52,355 nucleotides of DNA from Bacteroidota bacterium (GCA_024645005.1 JAHEGS010000001.1:1-52355), one strand, 5' to 3'; shown: positions 19,314 through 29,527, counted from the first letter of the stretch. Made by a program: numbers and translations. The notes: generated by a model from the letters alone, not told the origin.

Positions 19314-19712
19314 ATGAAGCAATTATTTAAATACGGAGATACGAAAGAATTTTATAAGATAGTATCCAAAAAAGATACGGCAAAGTTTAATGGAGTGGAA
19401 GTACACCCTTACTACAGCACTTTCGCACTTGCTCGTGATGCTGAGTGGTCTAGTAGATTATTTGTATTGGATATGAAAGAAGTGGATGAGGAGGGAATTG
19501 GTACCTTCGTCAATGTTAAACATGTTTCCCCAGCACTAATTGGAGATGAAGTTAGGTTCATTGCAACAATTAAAAGCGTGATACATAATGAGGTTATATG
19601 CACGATAACTGCTAAGGTTAGAGGGAAGCTAATTGCACAAATTGAGACGGGACAGAAGATATTGAATTCTGATGAGCTTGAAGCATTAAAAAGAAAGGTA
19701 AAAAGTGGCTAA
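19314..19712 (+). CDS. Hotdog-fold thioesterase-like protein
   Basis: 132 aa; HPYYSTFALARDAEWSSRLFVLDM...VNVKHVSPALIGDEVRFIATI. Confidence 0.7.
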   Translation: MKQLFKYGDTKEFYKIVSKKDTAKFNGVEVHPYYSTFALARDAEWSSRLFVLDMKEVDEEGIGTFVNVKHVSPALIGDEVRFIATIKSVIHNEVICTITAKVRGKLIAQIETGQKILNSDELEALKRKVKSG

Positions 19713-20166
19713 AAAGAAACAAAGAGAAAACAGTATTACTCGAAACCGAAAAGCCTATTTTGAATATTCTATTGGTGATACTTTTGAGGCAGGAATCGTT
19801 TTGACTGGAGCCGAAATTAAGTCTATTCGAGATAAAAAAGTTAGCATTTCTGAAGGGTATTGTTTTTTTGATGATAGTGGGGTCTTTAAAATTAAAGGCA
19901 TGCGAATTTCTGAATTTAAAAATGCCGGTTATGTCCAACAAGATCCAGATCGAGACAAATGCTTACTACTTACCAAAACAGAACTAAAAAATATTAAGAA
20001 TAAATTAAAAGATCAAGGGATTACAATTGTTCCAATTGAATTGTTTATATCTGTCAAAGGATTTGCAAAGATTGAGATTGGAATAGCAAAAGGTAAAAAA
20101 ATACATGATAAACGCGATAGTCTTAAGGATAAAGCGATTAATCGTGAGATAAATAAATACACCTAA
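19705..20166 (+). CDS. smpB: SsrA-binding protein
   Basis: GTG start, overlaps previous ORF by 8 bp; RKAYFEYSIGDTFEAGIVLTGAEIKSIRDKKVSISEGYC...KIEIGIAKGKKIHDKRDSLKDK. Confidence 0.96.
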   Translation: MAKKKQRENSITRNRKAYFEYSIGDTFEAGIVLTGAEIKSIRDKKVSISEGYCFFDDSGVFKIKGMRISEFKNAGYVQQDPDRDKCLLLTKTELKNIKNKLKDQGITIVPIELFISVKGFAKIEIGIAKGKKIHDKRDSLKDKAINREINKYT

Positions 20167-20238
20167 TTATCGATATTTATATTCGACTAAAAAATCTGAA
20201 CTTATTCTTAAATAATGCCATAAATTCGCAACTTCATT

Positions 20239-20324
20239 GCTCACGTGGTGAAATTGGTAGACACGCCAGCTTGAGGGGCTGGTGTCCGCTTTAGGACGTG
20301 CTGGTTCGAATCCAGTCGTGAGCA
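20239..20324 (+). tRNA. tRNA-Leu (anticodon GAG)
   Basis: Acceptor GCTCACG/CGTGAGC perfect; anticodon arm CCAGC-TTGAGGG-GCTGG; long variable arm; T-loop GGTTCGAATCC. Confidence 0.96.
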
Positions 20325-20356
20325 CATACTCGTCCATATTAATAACCCATTATAAA

Positions 20357-21496
20357 ATGAAATTCGGAACCAAAGCTATTCATGCAGGACTAGAACCTGA
20401 CAGTGCCACAGGAGCTATTATGACTCCAATATATCAAACAAGTACTTATGTTCAAGACGGAATAGGAAATCATAAGGGGTTTGAGTATAGTCGAACAGGA
20501 AACCCTACAAGACATGCTCTAGAGTCAAATCTGGCAGCCATTGAAAATGGTAAATACGGAGCTTGTTTTGGAAGTGGGTTGGCAGCTATTGATTGTGTAA
20601 TTAAAATGCTTAATCCTGGAGATGAAGTAATTTCAACCAATGATCTCTATGGTGGCTCATATCGAATTTTTAAAACCATTTTTGAAAAATACGGTATCAA
20701 ATTTCACTTTGTTGATATGCTTGACATAGAAAACATTTCCAATGTGATTAATGATAAAACTAAGTTGATTTGGGTGGAAACACCAACAAACCCCATGATG
20801 AATATCATTGATATTGAAGCGGTATCAAAAATTGCAAAATCCAATCATACTTTATTGGCAGTTGATAACACATTTGCAACACCTTATTTACAAACTCCGC
20901 TAGATTTAGGTGCAGATATCGTTATGCATTCAGTTACAAAGTATTTAGGTGGACATAGTGATGTTGTTATGGGTGCTTTAGTATGTAATGATGATAAGAT
21001 TGCAGAGGAGATGTATCGGATTCAAAATAGTAGTGGTGCAGTTACAGCTCCAATGGATTCATTCCTTGTTTTGAGAGGCATTAAAACACTCCATGTTCGA
21101 TTGCAACGTCATTGTGAGAATGGAGAAAAAATAGCTCAATGGTTGAATGATCATCCCAAAGTTGATAAGGTATATTGGCCAGGCTTTGAAACGCATACTA
21201 ATCATGATGTTGCAAAACGTCAGATGCGAGGTTTTGGAGGAATGATTTCATTCACACTAAAAGGCAATCAAATTGAAGAAGCAAAACAGATTGTCAAGCA
21301 AACACACTTATTCTCACTAGCAGAAAGCCTAGGTGGTGTTGAAAGTTTGATTGGCCACCCAGCTACCATGACTCATGCATCAATCCCCAAAGAAGAACGT
21401 GAAAAATCAGGTGTCGTTGATTCATTAATTCGTTTAAGTGTAGGTATCGAGGATGCTGATGATTTAATTGCAGACTTGGACAAAGCAATGTCATAG
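20357..21496 (+). CDS. Cystathionine gamma-synthase / trans-sulfuration PLP enzyme
   Basis: MKFGTKAIHAGLEPDSATGAIMTPIYQTSTY; MHSVTKYLGGHSDVVMG PLP lysine motif. ORF track start lies inside tRNA-Leu and is over-extended. Confidence 0.94.
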   Translation: MKFGTKAIHAGLEPDSATGAIMTPIYQTSTYVQDGIGNHKGFEYSRTGNPTRHALESNLAAIENGKYGACFGSGLAAIDCVIKMLNPGDEVISTNDLYGGSYRIFKTIFEKYGIKFHFVDMLDIENISNVINDKTKLIWVETPTNPMMNIIDIEAVSKIAKSNHTLLAVDNTFATPYLQTPLDLGADIVMHSVTKYLGGHSDVVMGALVCNDDKIAEEMYRIQNSSGAVTAPMDSFLVLRGIKTLHVRLQRHCENGEKIAQWLNDHPKVDKVYWPGFETHTNHDVAKRQMRGFGGMISFTLKGNQIEEAKQIVKQTHLFSLAESLGGVESLIGHPATMTHASIPKEEREKSGVVDSLIRLSVGIEDADDLIADLDKAMS

Positions 21497-22256
21497 TGAT
21501 ACGTTGAATTTGAAAATTCAAGACGTAAAAGATGAGTTAGATGGTGTTTTGAACACCATAAATCCAAGGGATTTCATAGAGAATGACCCCATTTCCATAC
21601 CTAAACGATTTGTAAAGAAACAAGATATAGAGGTATCAGCATTTTTTGCTGCAATTTTAGCTTGGGGACAACGAAAAACAATTATTAACAACACCAATAG
21701 ATTGATGAATTGGATGGGAGAGGAACCTTATCGATTTATCATGGAGCATTCAGGTACCGATTTAAAGGTGTTTGAGTCCTTCGTTCATCGTACATTTAAT
21801 AGCACTGATTGCCTTTATTTTATTGAGGTACTTAAGCAATTCTATATGAAAGAGGATTCATTAGAAAAATCCTTTAAAGGAGATACAATCAAAAACCGAT
21901 TAATTTATTTTCATCACCAATTTTTTGATTTTGATTTTGCCCCTCAAAGAACAAGGAAGCACATAGCAAATCCATCTAAGAATTCTTCTGCTAAACGTTT
22001 AAATATGTTTCTACGCTGGATGGTTAGAAAAGATTCTATTGATTTTGGAATTTGGGATTCGATTAAGCCAGCTGACTTACGATGTCCATTGGATGTTCAT
22101 GTACAAAGAGCTGCTTTTCATTTTGGTTTATTGTCACGAAAACAACAAGATTGGAAAGCCGTAGATGAGTTGTCAGATTGTTTACTAAGATTAGATGCTA
22201 ATGATCCAATAAAATACGACTTAGCATTATTTAGATGGAGCGAGTCAAAAGGATGA
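21468..22256 (+). CDS. TIGR02757 family protein (DUF2400)
   Basis: DPISIPKRFVKKQDIEVSAFFAAILAWGQRKTIINN; ...RCPLDVHVQRAAFHFGLLSRKQQDWKAVDEL. True start probably slightly downstream. Confidence 0.85.
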   Translation: MQTWTKQCHSDTLNLKIQDVKDELDGVLNTINPRDFIENDPISIPKRFVKKQDIEVSAFFAAILAWGQRKTIINNTNRLMNWMGEEPYRFIMEHSGTDLKVFESFVHRTFNSTDCLYFIEVLKQFYMKEDSLEKSFKGDTIKNRLIYFHHQFFDFDFAPQRTRKHIANPSKNSSAKRLNMFLRWMVRKDSIDFGIWDSIKPADLRCPLDVHVQRAAFHFGLLSRKQQDWKAVDELSDCLLRLDANDPIKYDLALFRWSESKG

Positions 22257-22268
22257 AAATTAAATAAC

Positions 22269-23345
22269 TTAATTTATAAGTTTACCATTATCCCACTTTT
22301 CAGTTTTCCACTTGTTTCCATCAAGGTTCCAATATTCCCAAGTGCCGTGCTTTAGATTTTTGATAAATTCACCTTTGCATTTCCCAAATAGGTTTGTTGC
22401 ACCAAGTTTCCATGCACCTGTTTTTTCTCCATTTACATAAGTGCCTTCGTCTGGACCGCCTTGTGAAAATTTGTGCTCTACCCAGTAGCCAGTCTTTAGA
22501 TTATCAGCATATTCTCCATGTGTGTCCAAACCTTGTTGTTTAAACAATTTATAAGGACCATTTAGTTTGTCATTTTTATAGGTTTTAATTTCAAGTGGTT
22601 TACCACTCATCGTATAGGTAATGCTTTGACCATTTATTTTTCCTTTACTGTAAAATGATTTTTCAATTAATTGGCCTTCAAGCGTATAGGTTGATTTTTC
22701 CCCATCTGTAAATCCATTGATATAGTTGGATGTTTCTGCAATTTGACCATTAATATGGTACAGAGTACATGATCCATTTCTCAATCCGCTCTTGTAATTT
22801 ATTTCTTTTCTTTTTCCTCCATCTCGATAATATGAGGTAACTAAACCTTCAGGTTTGCCATCATGGAATTTTCCTTTTTGTTCGATCTGACCATTGGAAT
22901 GATAAAGCACAAAATTTCCTTGTTCAAGACCGTCACTAAAAGTGACCCTTTTTTTTGGCTGACCATTTTTATAATGTGAGGTGTAAGGTCCGTTAAGTTT
23001 TCCGTTGTAATATATGCAATTTACTTCTGGTGATCCGTTCTGATAGAAGGTTTTAAAGGACCCGTGTCTAACTCCATTCAAGTATTGAATATCTTGATTT
23101 TGCTTACCATTCTCATACCAACTTTTAAAAGAACCGTGAATTTTTCCATTAGACCAAGTTATTCGTTGCATGGGTTTATTGTTGGATGGCCAAAGCAATA
23201 ACGATTCACCAGAATACAGAGTTTTATTATACATATAATCGCCAGACTCATTTTTAGTGAGTTTACTAAATGCTACTTTATTTTGGCTGAATGCTAGAGT
23301 AATAGTAAATAATAAGGTGGTGGTAATGGTTTTTCTCAATGACAT
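22269..23345 (-). CDS. MORN_2 (YwqK-like) repeat exported protein
   Basis: Signal peptide; about 10 tandem ~23-aa units of type YxNGxxxGxxxxYxxNGQxxxxxxY. Confidence 0.85.
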   Translation of the reverse strand: MSLRKTITTTLLFTITLAFSQNKVAFSKLTKNESGDYMYNKTLYSGESLLLWPSNNKPMQRITWSNGKIHGSFKSWYENGKQNQDIQYLNGVRHGSFKTFYQNGSPEVNCIYYNGKLNGPYTSHYKNGQPKKRVTFSDGLEQGNFVLYHSNGQIEQKGKFHDGKPEGLVTSYYRDGGKRKEINYKSGLRNGSCTLYHINGQIAETSNYINGFTDGEKSTYTLEGQLIEKSFYSKGKINGQSITYTMSGKPLEIKTYKNDKLNGPYKLFKQQGLDTHGEYADNLKTGYWVEHKFSQGGPDEGTYVNGEKTGAWKLGATNLFGKCKGEFIKNLKHGTWEYWNLDGNKWKTEKWDNGKLIN

Positions 23346-23350
23346 TATCG

Positions 23351-23358
23351 CAAATTTA
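23351..23358 (-). promoter_or_regulatory. -7 element (TAAATTTG), 5 nt before ATG
   Basis: Reverse complement TAAATTTGcgataATG. Confidence 0.55.
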
Positions 23359-23373
23359 CATTTAGGAATAAAT

Positions 23374-24351
23374 TTATTTTGGTATACTTATAACGATTTT
23401 TTTTGTGTCTTGCATGTTCATACAATTGAAATGACCTCTTGGGCATTTGTCACTCCCTAACTTACTGCATGGGTGACAGGCTAAATTCACTAAATGATTT
23501 TGAACTTTTTCCTTGGAGACATAGGCGTGCATTCCAAGTTTTGGATGCGTATTTCCCCATAATGTAATGATATCGACATCAAAGCACGATGCAATATGCA
23601 TCATGCCTGTATCACCTGTAATTATCGTTTTTGAATGCTTAATGATGTAAGCAGACTCATCAATGGTAAGCTTATTACATAGGTTGATTATATTTTTATG
23701 ATTTGAATTTTTCATAATAAAATCAGCCTTTTTTGTGTCTTTGTCACCAGCTCCAATCAATACCACATGAGAATCATTTAATCGTTTAAGTAACATTAAT
23801 AGCACATTATTTGGTATTTGTTTGGTGTAATAAGTAGCACCTAACGAAAGAACAATATATTGTTTTTTCTGAATATGATATTGCTTTAAATCGATTGCAA
23901 GTTTACGTGGTAGATGATATTCAACTCCTTGATTATCGTTCTTAATATTTAATGATTTTAAGCCATCAAAATAGCGATCTATAATATGTACATCGGGCAA
24001 TAGATCAATTTTAAAATGCACAAATAACCACTTCTTGAAATTTAATTTATTGAAGCTAAACCATTTTGTATTAATTGCTCTTTTGATTTTAAATGTCCTG
24101 ATATTTTTATGTAAATCGATGACTAAATCAAAATTCTCTTTTTTTAGATCTTCTACAAGGATGTTAAAATTATGATCATTCAACGCATGCAACTTTGTAA
24201 TATGTGTGTTATGAGTGATAAGGTTTGAATATGTTTCTTTAGTTAGATAGTGAATTTCAGCATTTGGAATTTGATTTTTTACACACCTTATGATAGGTGA
24301 GGTAAGCACAATATCTCCAATGCTACTAAATCGTATAATTAGAATCTTCAT
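23374..24351 (-). CDS. Glycosyltransferase family 9 (heptosyltransferase-like)
   Basis: MKILIIRFSSIGDIVLTSPIIRCVKNQIPNAEIHYLTK; TIITGDTGMMHIASCFDVDIITLWGNTHP; CHPCSKLGSDKCPRGHFNCM. Confidence 0.93.
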   Translation of the reverse strand: MKILIIRFSSIGDIVLTSPIIRCVKNQIPNAEIHYLTKETYSNLITHNTHITKLHALNDHNFNILVEDLKKENFDLVIDLHKNIRTFKIKRAINTKWFSFNKLNFKKWLFVHFKIDLLPDVHIIDRYFDGLKSLNIKNDNQGVEYHLPRKLAIDLKQYHIQKKQYIVLSLGATYYTKQIPNNVLLMLLKRLNDSHVVLIGAGDKDTKKADFIMKNSNHKNIINLCNKLTIDESAYIIKHSKTIITGDTGMMHIASCFDVDIITLWGNTHPKLGMHAYVSKEKVQNHLVNLACHPCSKLGSDKCPRGHFNCMNMQDTKKIVISIPK

Positions 24352-24770
24352 TTCTTGGGTGCATAAATTAGTTCATCATTCAGAAATGCTCCTTCAGTGA
24401 TATAAGCGGCTGAAACATTGTTTTCAATCATTGCAATAACGATTGTATGATTGTTATTTTTCTCGTCGGTGATTCTCATAATATGTTTTATAACTCCATA
24501 CTGACCTTTCATGGAGCATGGTAGTCTTGAAACATCAAAGTCTCCTGTGTTAAAAAAAGAATTATAGAAATCCCAATTATATAGTTGGGTTAAATCAATA
24601 GTATCGTTAGGATCAAATCGGGTTTTTTTGTAGTAATCAATGAATTGATAAGTATCAGTATTGCATTCGTTAAAAAACAAGGTATCCTGAATTTTAATTT
24701 CTACCTCGTTTTGCTGAGCTAATGCTGTCGCTCCTGTAAAAAGCGTAAGTATTAGAGTTGAATTTTTCAT
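24348..24770 (-). CDS. Conserved hypothetical exported protein
   Basis: Signal peptide MKNSTLILTLFTGATALAQ; ATGA overlap with downstream GT9 suggests co-translation. Confidence 0.6.
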   Translation of the reverse strand: MKNSTLILTLFTGATALAQQNEVEIKIQDTLFFNECNTDTYQFIDYYKKTRFDPNDTIDLTQLYNWDFYNSFFNTGDFDVSRLPCSMKGQYGVIKHIMRITDEKNNNHTIVIAMIENNVSAAYITEGAFLNDELIYAPKK

Positions 24771-24887
24771 CAATTTTAATAATGTGTTAATATGAATACG
24801 AATGTCAACGCTAATCATTGCGACCAAAATAATATAAATACACACAATAAAGTGAATAACTCTGTGTTTTAGCAGTGTAATTCTAAA

Positions 24888-24895
24888 TAAATTTG
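24888..24895 (+). promoter_or_regulatory. -7 element (TAAATTTG), 4 nt before ATG
   Basis: TAAATTTGtttaATG. Confidence 0.6.
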
Positions 24896-24899
24896 TTTA

Positions 24900-25832
24900 A
24901 TGAAAAATTTAATTCTATCTATCATTTTATTATCATCCATATATTCCTATGGGCACAAGACAGATTCCATTGGCATTCGCGTTAGAAATGGGAGGACCTA
25001 TATATTACACAAAGTTGAAAAAGGTGATGGTCTCTATAGTCTGAGTAGAAAATACAATATAAGTTTAAAAACAATTGTCGATGATAATCCGGGTTCGGAT
25101 AATGTTATTAAAATAGACCAGTTAATTTGGATACTAACAGACTTGGAGCCCGTAGTTCAAGAAAAAGTAGTGGATGACTATTTTAACAACTTACCCTCAA
25201 AAGAATATATTTCTAAACCAAATGTGGAGTCGAATAATCAGGTAACCACATTTGCTAAATATCACAAAGTGTTGGCGGGGGAAACATTATACTCTATAAG
25301 CAAAAAGTACAATACAAGTGTCGAAATGATAAAAAATCTCAATAATATGAGTTTAGATAACATTGCTGAAGGGCAACGTATTTTGGTTCAAGACGGTCAA
25401 GCTAAAACAGTATTTGTGTCAGATAATCAATCGGATTCATTTTCAAATTCTAAGTCTAGTTCTTATAGTGATCTGGGCTTTGATACTAAGATTGAAACAA
25501 AGACAATTGAAAATAATGATGGCTATTACATCAAAGTAGAAACTCTAAAGGAATATAATATTGAGAAAATCGAAGAGGGTGGAGATGTAATCGTAGGTGA
25601 TTCAAAATTATCGGAAAATAAGAATTTTGCATTGCACTATAGTGCACCTAATGGTCAAGTGATTATGGTTACAAATCCAAAAAATAGCAAGACCGTTTTT
25701 GTGAAGATTATAGGAAATTTTACAAAACCAGTAAATAGTTCAGAGATTATAAAATTATCATCAATGTCTGCTTCAGCAATTGGGGTATCTAGTAAAGACA
25801 AGGTGATGCTTAGTTATGCAATTGCTAGATAG
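24900..25832 (+). CDS. LysM-domain exported protein (two LysM)
   Basis: YILHKVEKGDGLYSLSRKYNISLKTIVDDN and KYHKVLAGETLYSISKKYNTSVEMIKNLNNMS. Confidence 0.88.
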   Translation: MKNLILSIILLSSIYSYGHKTDSIGIRVRNGRTYILHKVEKGDGLYSLSRKYNISLKTIVDDNPGSDNVIKIDQLIWILTDLEPVVQEKVVDDYFNNLPSKEYISKPNVESNNQVTTFAKYHKVLAGETLYSISKKYNTSVEMIKNLNNMSLDNIAEGQRILVQDGQAKTVFVSDNQSDSFSNSKSSSYSDLGFDTKIETKTIENNDGYYIKVETLKEYNIEKIEEGGDVIVGDSKLSENKNFALHYSAPNGQVIMVTNPKNSKTVFVKIIGNFTKPVNSSEIIKLSSMSASAIGVSSKDKVMLSYAIAR

Positions 25833-27048
25833 TGATTTCAGATTAGAGAAAACCTCTCAGTTCTTTTACTACGTCTTATTATTAGGCTTTATAAGCTTGT
25901 GGTTATCTCCTTTTTTGGTGAGTCTAACAACAGGGTTATCACTTATTTATGTGATAGCCAACTATAACTATTTTTTAATTCATAATAGCTTAAAAATAAC
26001 TTATATAGCTATAGCTGTTTTTTTGTTGAGTTTGGGGGATATTTTATTGAATGGCTATACCACAATAACCTTTTCTAAATCCTTATTACTTCTTGGTTTT
26101 GTGTTTATTTTAGCTTCTTCTTTTATGTTGTTTTCACATAAAAAAAACAGCCTCATTAATTTCACGCTAATTATATCATCAGTTGTATCATTGGTCAACA
26201 TTTTTGCAATTACTAATTATCTGCTAAAGAAAGACTTCTATGATGCACTATTATTACAAAGCAAAAGTATTCCTATACCAAATATGCATCACATCCATTT
26301 TGGAATTATAAATGCTTGCATTATAGCCTTATTATTAGGTCTGCTAATTACTAAAAGCTTAAAGGATAAGATTCAATTTAATTTAGCTATTTGCCTTCTT
26401 TTGATTAGTGTTGTTTCGTTTCATATATTAAGTTCAAGGACCGGATTGTTATCATTCTATGTTGGGATTTTAGTTTCAATGATATGGTATACGATTCAGA
26501 AAAAATCATTTAAAGCAATGTTCCTAGGCATTTTAATTATCATTTTATCATTATCTATGTCTTATTATTTTAGTGATTCTTTCCGAAACAAAATTCAAAA
26601 TAGCATAGAGGATTACAATAGTTGGGGAAAAGGGGACGAAATCAATTTTAAGTCAATGGCTATGCGAATGGAGGCTTCTAAAATGTGTATTCAGATTATT
26701 GGAGAATATCCACTTGGAGTAGGTGCAGAAGCTCAAGAACAGGTTCTTCAAGCTACCTATGTCAAAGAAAATACGCCATTAGATATGGAAAATAGGGTAG
26801 GACCTCATAATCAGTTTTTGGATTTTGGTGTAAAGTATGGATGGATTGGTATGATTCTTTTATTCCTATTTTTTATTTACTTGATTCCAATAATTCGCAA
26901 ATCATCATTTCCGATGATTGCCATCGTTGGTATTATTTTCACCTCATTGTTTTTTGAATCCTTATTAGAGAGACAAACCAGTATATTTATTTTCAGTTTG
27001 TTCATTCCTTTATCTATTTCTTTATTTAGGTTAGAAGAAAACGGATAA
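25816..27048 (+). CDS. O-antigen ligase-like (Wzy_C) membrane protein
   Basis: 410 aa multi-TM; SSRTGLLSFYVGILVS; LGVGAEAQEQ...ENRVGPHNQFLDFGVKYGWIGMI. Confidence 0.82.
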   Translation: MQLLDSDFRLEKTSQFFYYVLLLGFISLWLSPFLVSLTTGLSLIYVIANYNYFLIHNSLKITYIAIAVFLLSLGDILLNGYTTITFSKSLLLLGFVFILASSFMLFSHKKNSLINFTLIISSVVSLVNIFAITNYLLKKDFYDALLLQSKSIPIPNMHHIHFGIINACIIALLLGLLITKSLKDKIQFNLAICLLLISVVSFHILSSRTGLLSFYVGILVSMIWYTIQKKSFKAMFLGILIIILSLSMSYYFSDSFRNKIQNSIEDYNSWGKGDEINFKSMAMRMEASKMCIQIIGEYPLGVGAEAQEQVLQATYVKENTPLDMENRVGPHNQFLDFGVKYGWIGMILLFLFFIYLIPIIRKSSFPMIAIVGIIFTSLFFESLLERQTSIFIFSLFIPLSISLFRLEENG

Positions 27049-27088
27049 TTGTGAGGTAAATATGACTTCCATCTGAATCTATTCCTCG

Positions 27089-27096
27089 TAAATTTG
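27089..27096 (+). promoter_or_regulatory. -7 element (TAAATTTG), 8 nt before ATG
   Basis: TAAATTTGcagataatATG. Confidence 0.55.
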
Positions 27097-27104
27097 CAGA
27101 TAAT

Positions 27105-27872
27105 ATGGTAAGGTTTTATACTGTAATATTAGTGCTGATATCATTTTATGGATATGGTCAAGTATACGACAATGTGGATGAGATAGAAAACTCAACAAAT
27201 CTATCCCAAAAATCTTCATCGATTTTAGATTGGAAATCTCGATTACATACAGGATTATCAAGTTCATTTTTTGTCGATTTCATTACCTCCCCATTGAGTT
27301 ATATTGATATAGTTTATACCGATCCCGGAAATATTAAGCGTATCGAAAAGGGGGCTGTTCAAACAACTTATACCTCTTTTTATACTATAGGTTTTGTGCC
27401 GAGATACAATGTATATGAAATAAAAAATAACTTAGCTCTTGCAGTTTCTGCACCTATTGCAATAGGATTTGGGAATGCAATACCAGCATCTGAGTCAGTG
27501 AATGGTGGAAGTGGTTTTGGCAATTTTCAATTGCCCATCTTTTTGAATATTTTTTACGGAGCTGAGTCGACATACAATGCTCAAGATCAAATTGGTTTTA
27601 ATCTAGGTTATGGAATTGAATTTAATAAAATTGGACTATTAGGTTTCTCATCATCACCTCAAAATGAAAATATGAATAAATCATGGGTTATGCCTGCTTT
27701 TACAGCGGGGGCACAATTTTACAGAGGATTATCACCTATGGAAGTAAATGTGAAATTTGGATATGGAGGAATTGAAAATCAACGAGTGGACCAATATGGT
27801 AACCCATTATTGAATGGGAAACGAATTACTAGAGCTTCATCAATTAAGCTAAGTATTATTTACTATTTCTAG
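27105..27872 (+). CDS. Outer-membrane beta-barrel-like hypothetical protein
   Basis: Signal peptide; alternating aromatic/hydrophobic strands; ends SIKLSIIYYF. Confidence 0.6.
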   Translation: MVRFYTVILVLISFYGYGQVYDNVDEIENSTNLSQKSSSILDWKSRLHTGLSSSFFVDFITSPLSYIDIVYTDPGNIKRIEKGAVQTTYTSFYTIGFVPRYNVYEIKNNLALAVSAPIAIGFGNAIPASESVNGGSGFGNFQLPIFLNIFYGAESTYNAQDQIGFNLGYGIEFNKIGLLGFSSSPQNENMNKSWVMPAFTAGAQFYRGLSPMEVNVKFGYGGIENQRVDQYGNPLLNGKRITRASSIKLSIIYYF

Positions 27873-27874
27873 TT

Positions 27875-29527
27875 CTATTTTAGTATAAGGTTGAGCTTGT
27901 TTCCATCAAATATTCTATCGTATTCAATTCCGATATAATCGAGTAGGGTTGGAGCAATATCAACAGTATATGCTGTGTCTTTTACCTGTCTTGACTGTAT
28001 ATTAGTTCCAAGAAATAGAAGAGGAACATGGGTGTCATAGCAGAGAGGACTTCCATGAGTTGTACCGTTGTATTTGTAGCCTATTAGGTAGTTTTTCTTA
28101 CCGATTATTTTTATAAAATATCCATAATTTGGGTTGTAACTATTTCTCATTTTTTCAATAAATAATTTGTTACATGATGGATTATTTATATCTATAAATG
28201 AGACTGTTTCTTGGATGTAGTCAAGATTTTTTAGATGTTTTTGAATATGATTAACCAACTTAACACTATCAATATCGGGGTTTGATATTACTTTAAAATT
28301 GGGTTCAACACCCCTATATCCAGACGCAGCAATGATAGAGGGCTCATTTAGGTTGAGTTCTCGTTGAATGGTTGCATCTATAGAATCAATATCTTGCTGA
28401 AATTTTTGCTGAGATATTCTCTCGCCCTGCGATTCATGATGATGTGTTAATTCAGGAAATGGTGCTACGCCATGATCTGATGTTAAAGTAAGTATGTAGT
28501 TTTCTTGACCAATTTTCTTGTTTAAGTAATTTATAAATTCCAATAAATATTGATCAAGCTTGTAGTAGTAATCGGCAACTTCATAGCTATCAGGACCAAA
28601 ACCATGACCAATATAGTCGGCAGCAGAGAGACCTACAGTTAGTACATCTGTATGGTTACTTATTCCGAGATTTTCATTTTCAATAAGTTTCATAGCAAAT
28701 TTTAATACAAAGTGATCGCCAAAAGGAGTATTCCATAGAAAATTACCAACGTCTTTATCATTTTGATTTGTTGAATGAGTAAGGTTGTGTGGGAATTTTG
28801 GCTTGAAAAAACCATTTTCCTGATATATGCTATCTATATACAAGTCATAAGTGGTTCTAATTTTGGGATGCAAAAGCCAACCCATAGCTACATCATCTGC
28901 CATAACTTCCTTGCCTAGGTAATTTTTCACCCAATCTGGGAATGGCTCAGCATAATAATCTGTACTAACCATTTGTGTGCTTGTAGCATCAAACCAAAAG
29001 GCACGATTTGCATCATGACCTCCCATAAGAATGGAAGCACGATCTTTTAATGAAACACTATATGACTTAGATTTTGGATTATATGATTTTACGATGTCAC
29101 CAATACTTGGCTTCAATAAATTTTTAGCCGATGATTTTGGTAGAGTACAGTTAGTAATGCCAACAAAGTTTATACTGGTATCCAATATTGAATAATGACT
29201 TTTTTGAGTATTCCTGTAGTATATGGAGTTATTGGTAATTCCATTATTGGATGGGTGACAACCAGTAGCTATAGTGGCATGTCCTGGAGCCGTTGATGTA
29301 TTTGCATGGTTGTGATGAGTATTAAGAAATGATTGGCCATTTTCAGCTAAATATTTTAATCCACCATTAAAATCAGAACGATATCTACTCATATAATCTC
29401 CCCTCATCTGATCCACGCTAATTAGGACAACTAATTTGGGAATTTGATGTTCTTTTTTGATTGTACAACTCAAACAGGAAGCTAAAACTAGGGCATAAAA
29501 TTTGTTCACAATACGAATTAAATACAA
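27875..29527 (-). CDS. Alkaline phosphatase family protein, PafA-like
   Basis: LVVLISVDQMRGDYMSRY; TSTAPGHATIATGCHPSNNGI (Thr nucleophile region); VSLKDRASILMGGHDANRAFWFD (K-x-R phosphate-binding motif of PafA-type); SDHGVAPFPE. Confidence 0.88.
   Translation of the reverse strand: MYLIRIVNKFYALVLASCLSCTIKKEHQIPKLVVLISVDQMRGDYMSRYRSDFNGGLKYLAENGQSFLNTHHNHANTSTAPGHATIATGCHPSNNGITNNSIYYRNTQKSHYSILDTSINFVGITNCTLPKSSAKNLLKPSIGDIVKSYNPKSKSYSVSLKDRASILMGGHDANRAFWFDATSTQMVSTDYYAEPFPDWVKNYLGKEVMADDVAMGWLLHPKIRTTYDLYIDSIYQENGFFKPKFPHNLTHSTNQNDKDVGNFLWNTPFGDHFVLKFAMKLIENENLGISNHTDVLTVGLSAADYIGHGFGPDSYEVADYYYKLDQYLLEFINYLNKKIGQENYILTLTSDHGVAPFPELTHHHESQGERISQQKFQQDIDSIDATIQRELNLNEPSIIAASGYRGVEPNFKVISNPDIDSVKLVNHIQKHLKNLDYIQETVSFIDINNPSCNKLFIEKMRNSYNPNYGYFIKIIGKKNYLIGYKYNGTTHGSPLCYDTHVPLLFLGTNIQSRQVKDTAYTVDIAPTLLDYIGIEYDRIFDGNKLNLILK

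Noticed and set aside
19618-19941. 107-aa minus-strand ORF over the hotdog/smpB junction
   Set aside because: Antisense to two confident genes; no motif or promoter.
20282-20356. N-terminal extension of the cystathionine gamma-synthase ORF
   Set aside because: It translates the 3' half of tRNA-Leu (SALGRAGSNPVVST); the conserved N-terminus begins at ATG 20357.
22269-23345. Tandem protein repeats considered as a DNA repeat array or CRISPR
   Set aside because: Periodicity is at the protein level (MORN_2), with diverged DNA and an intact ORF; no repeat-spacer structure.
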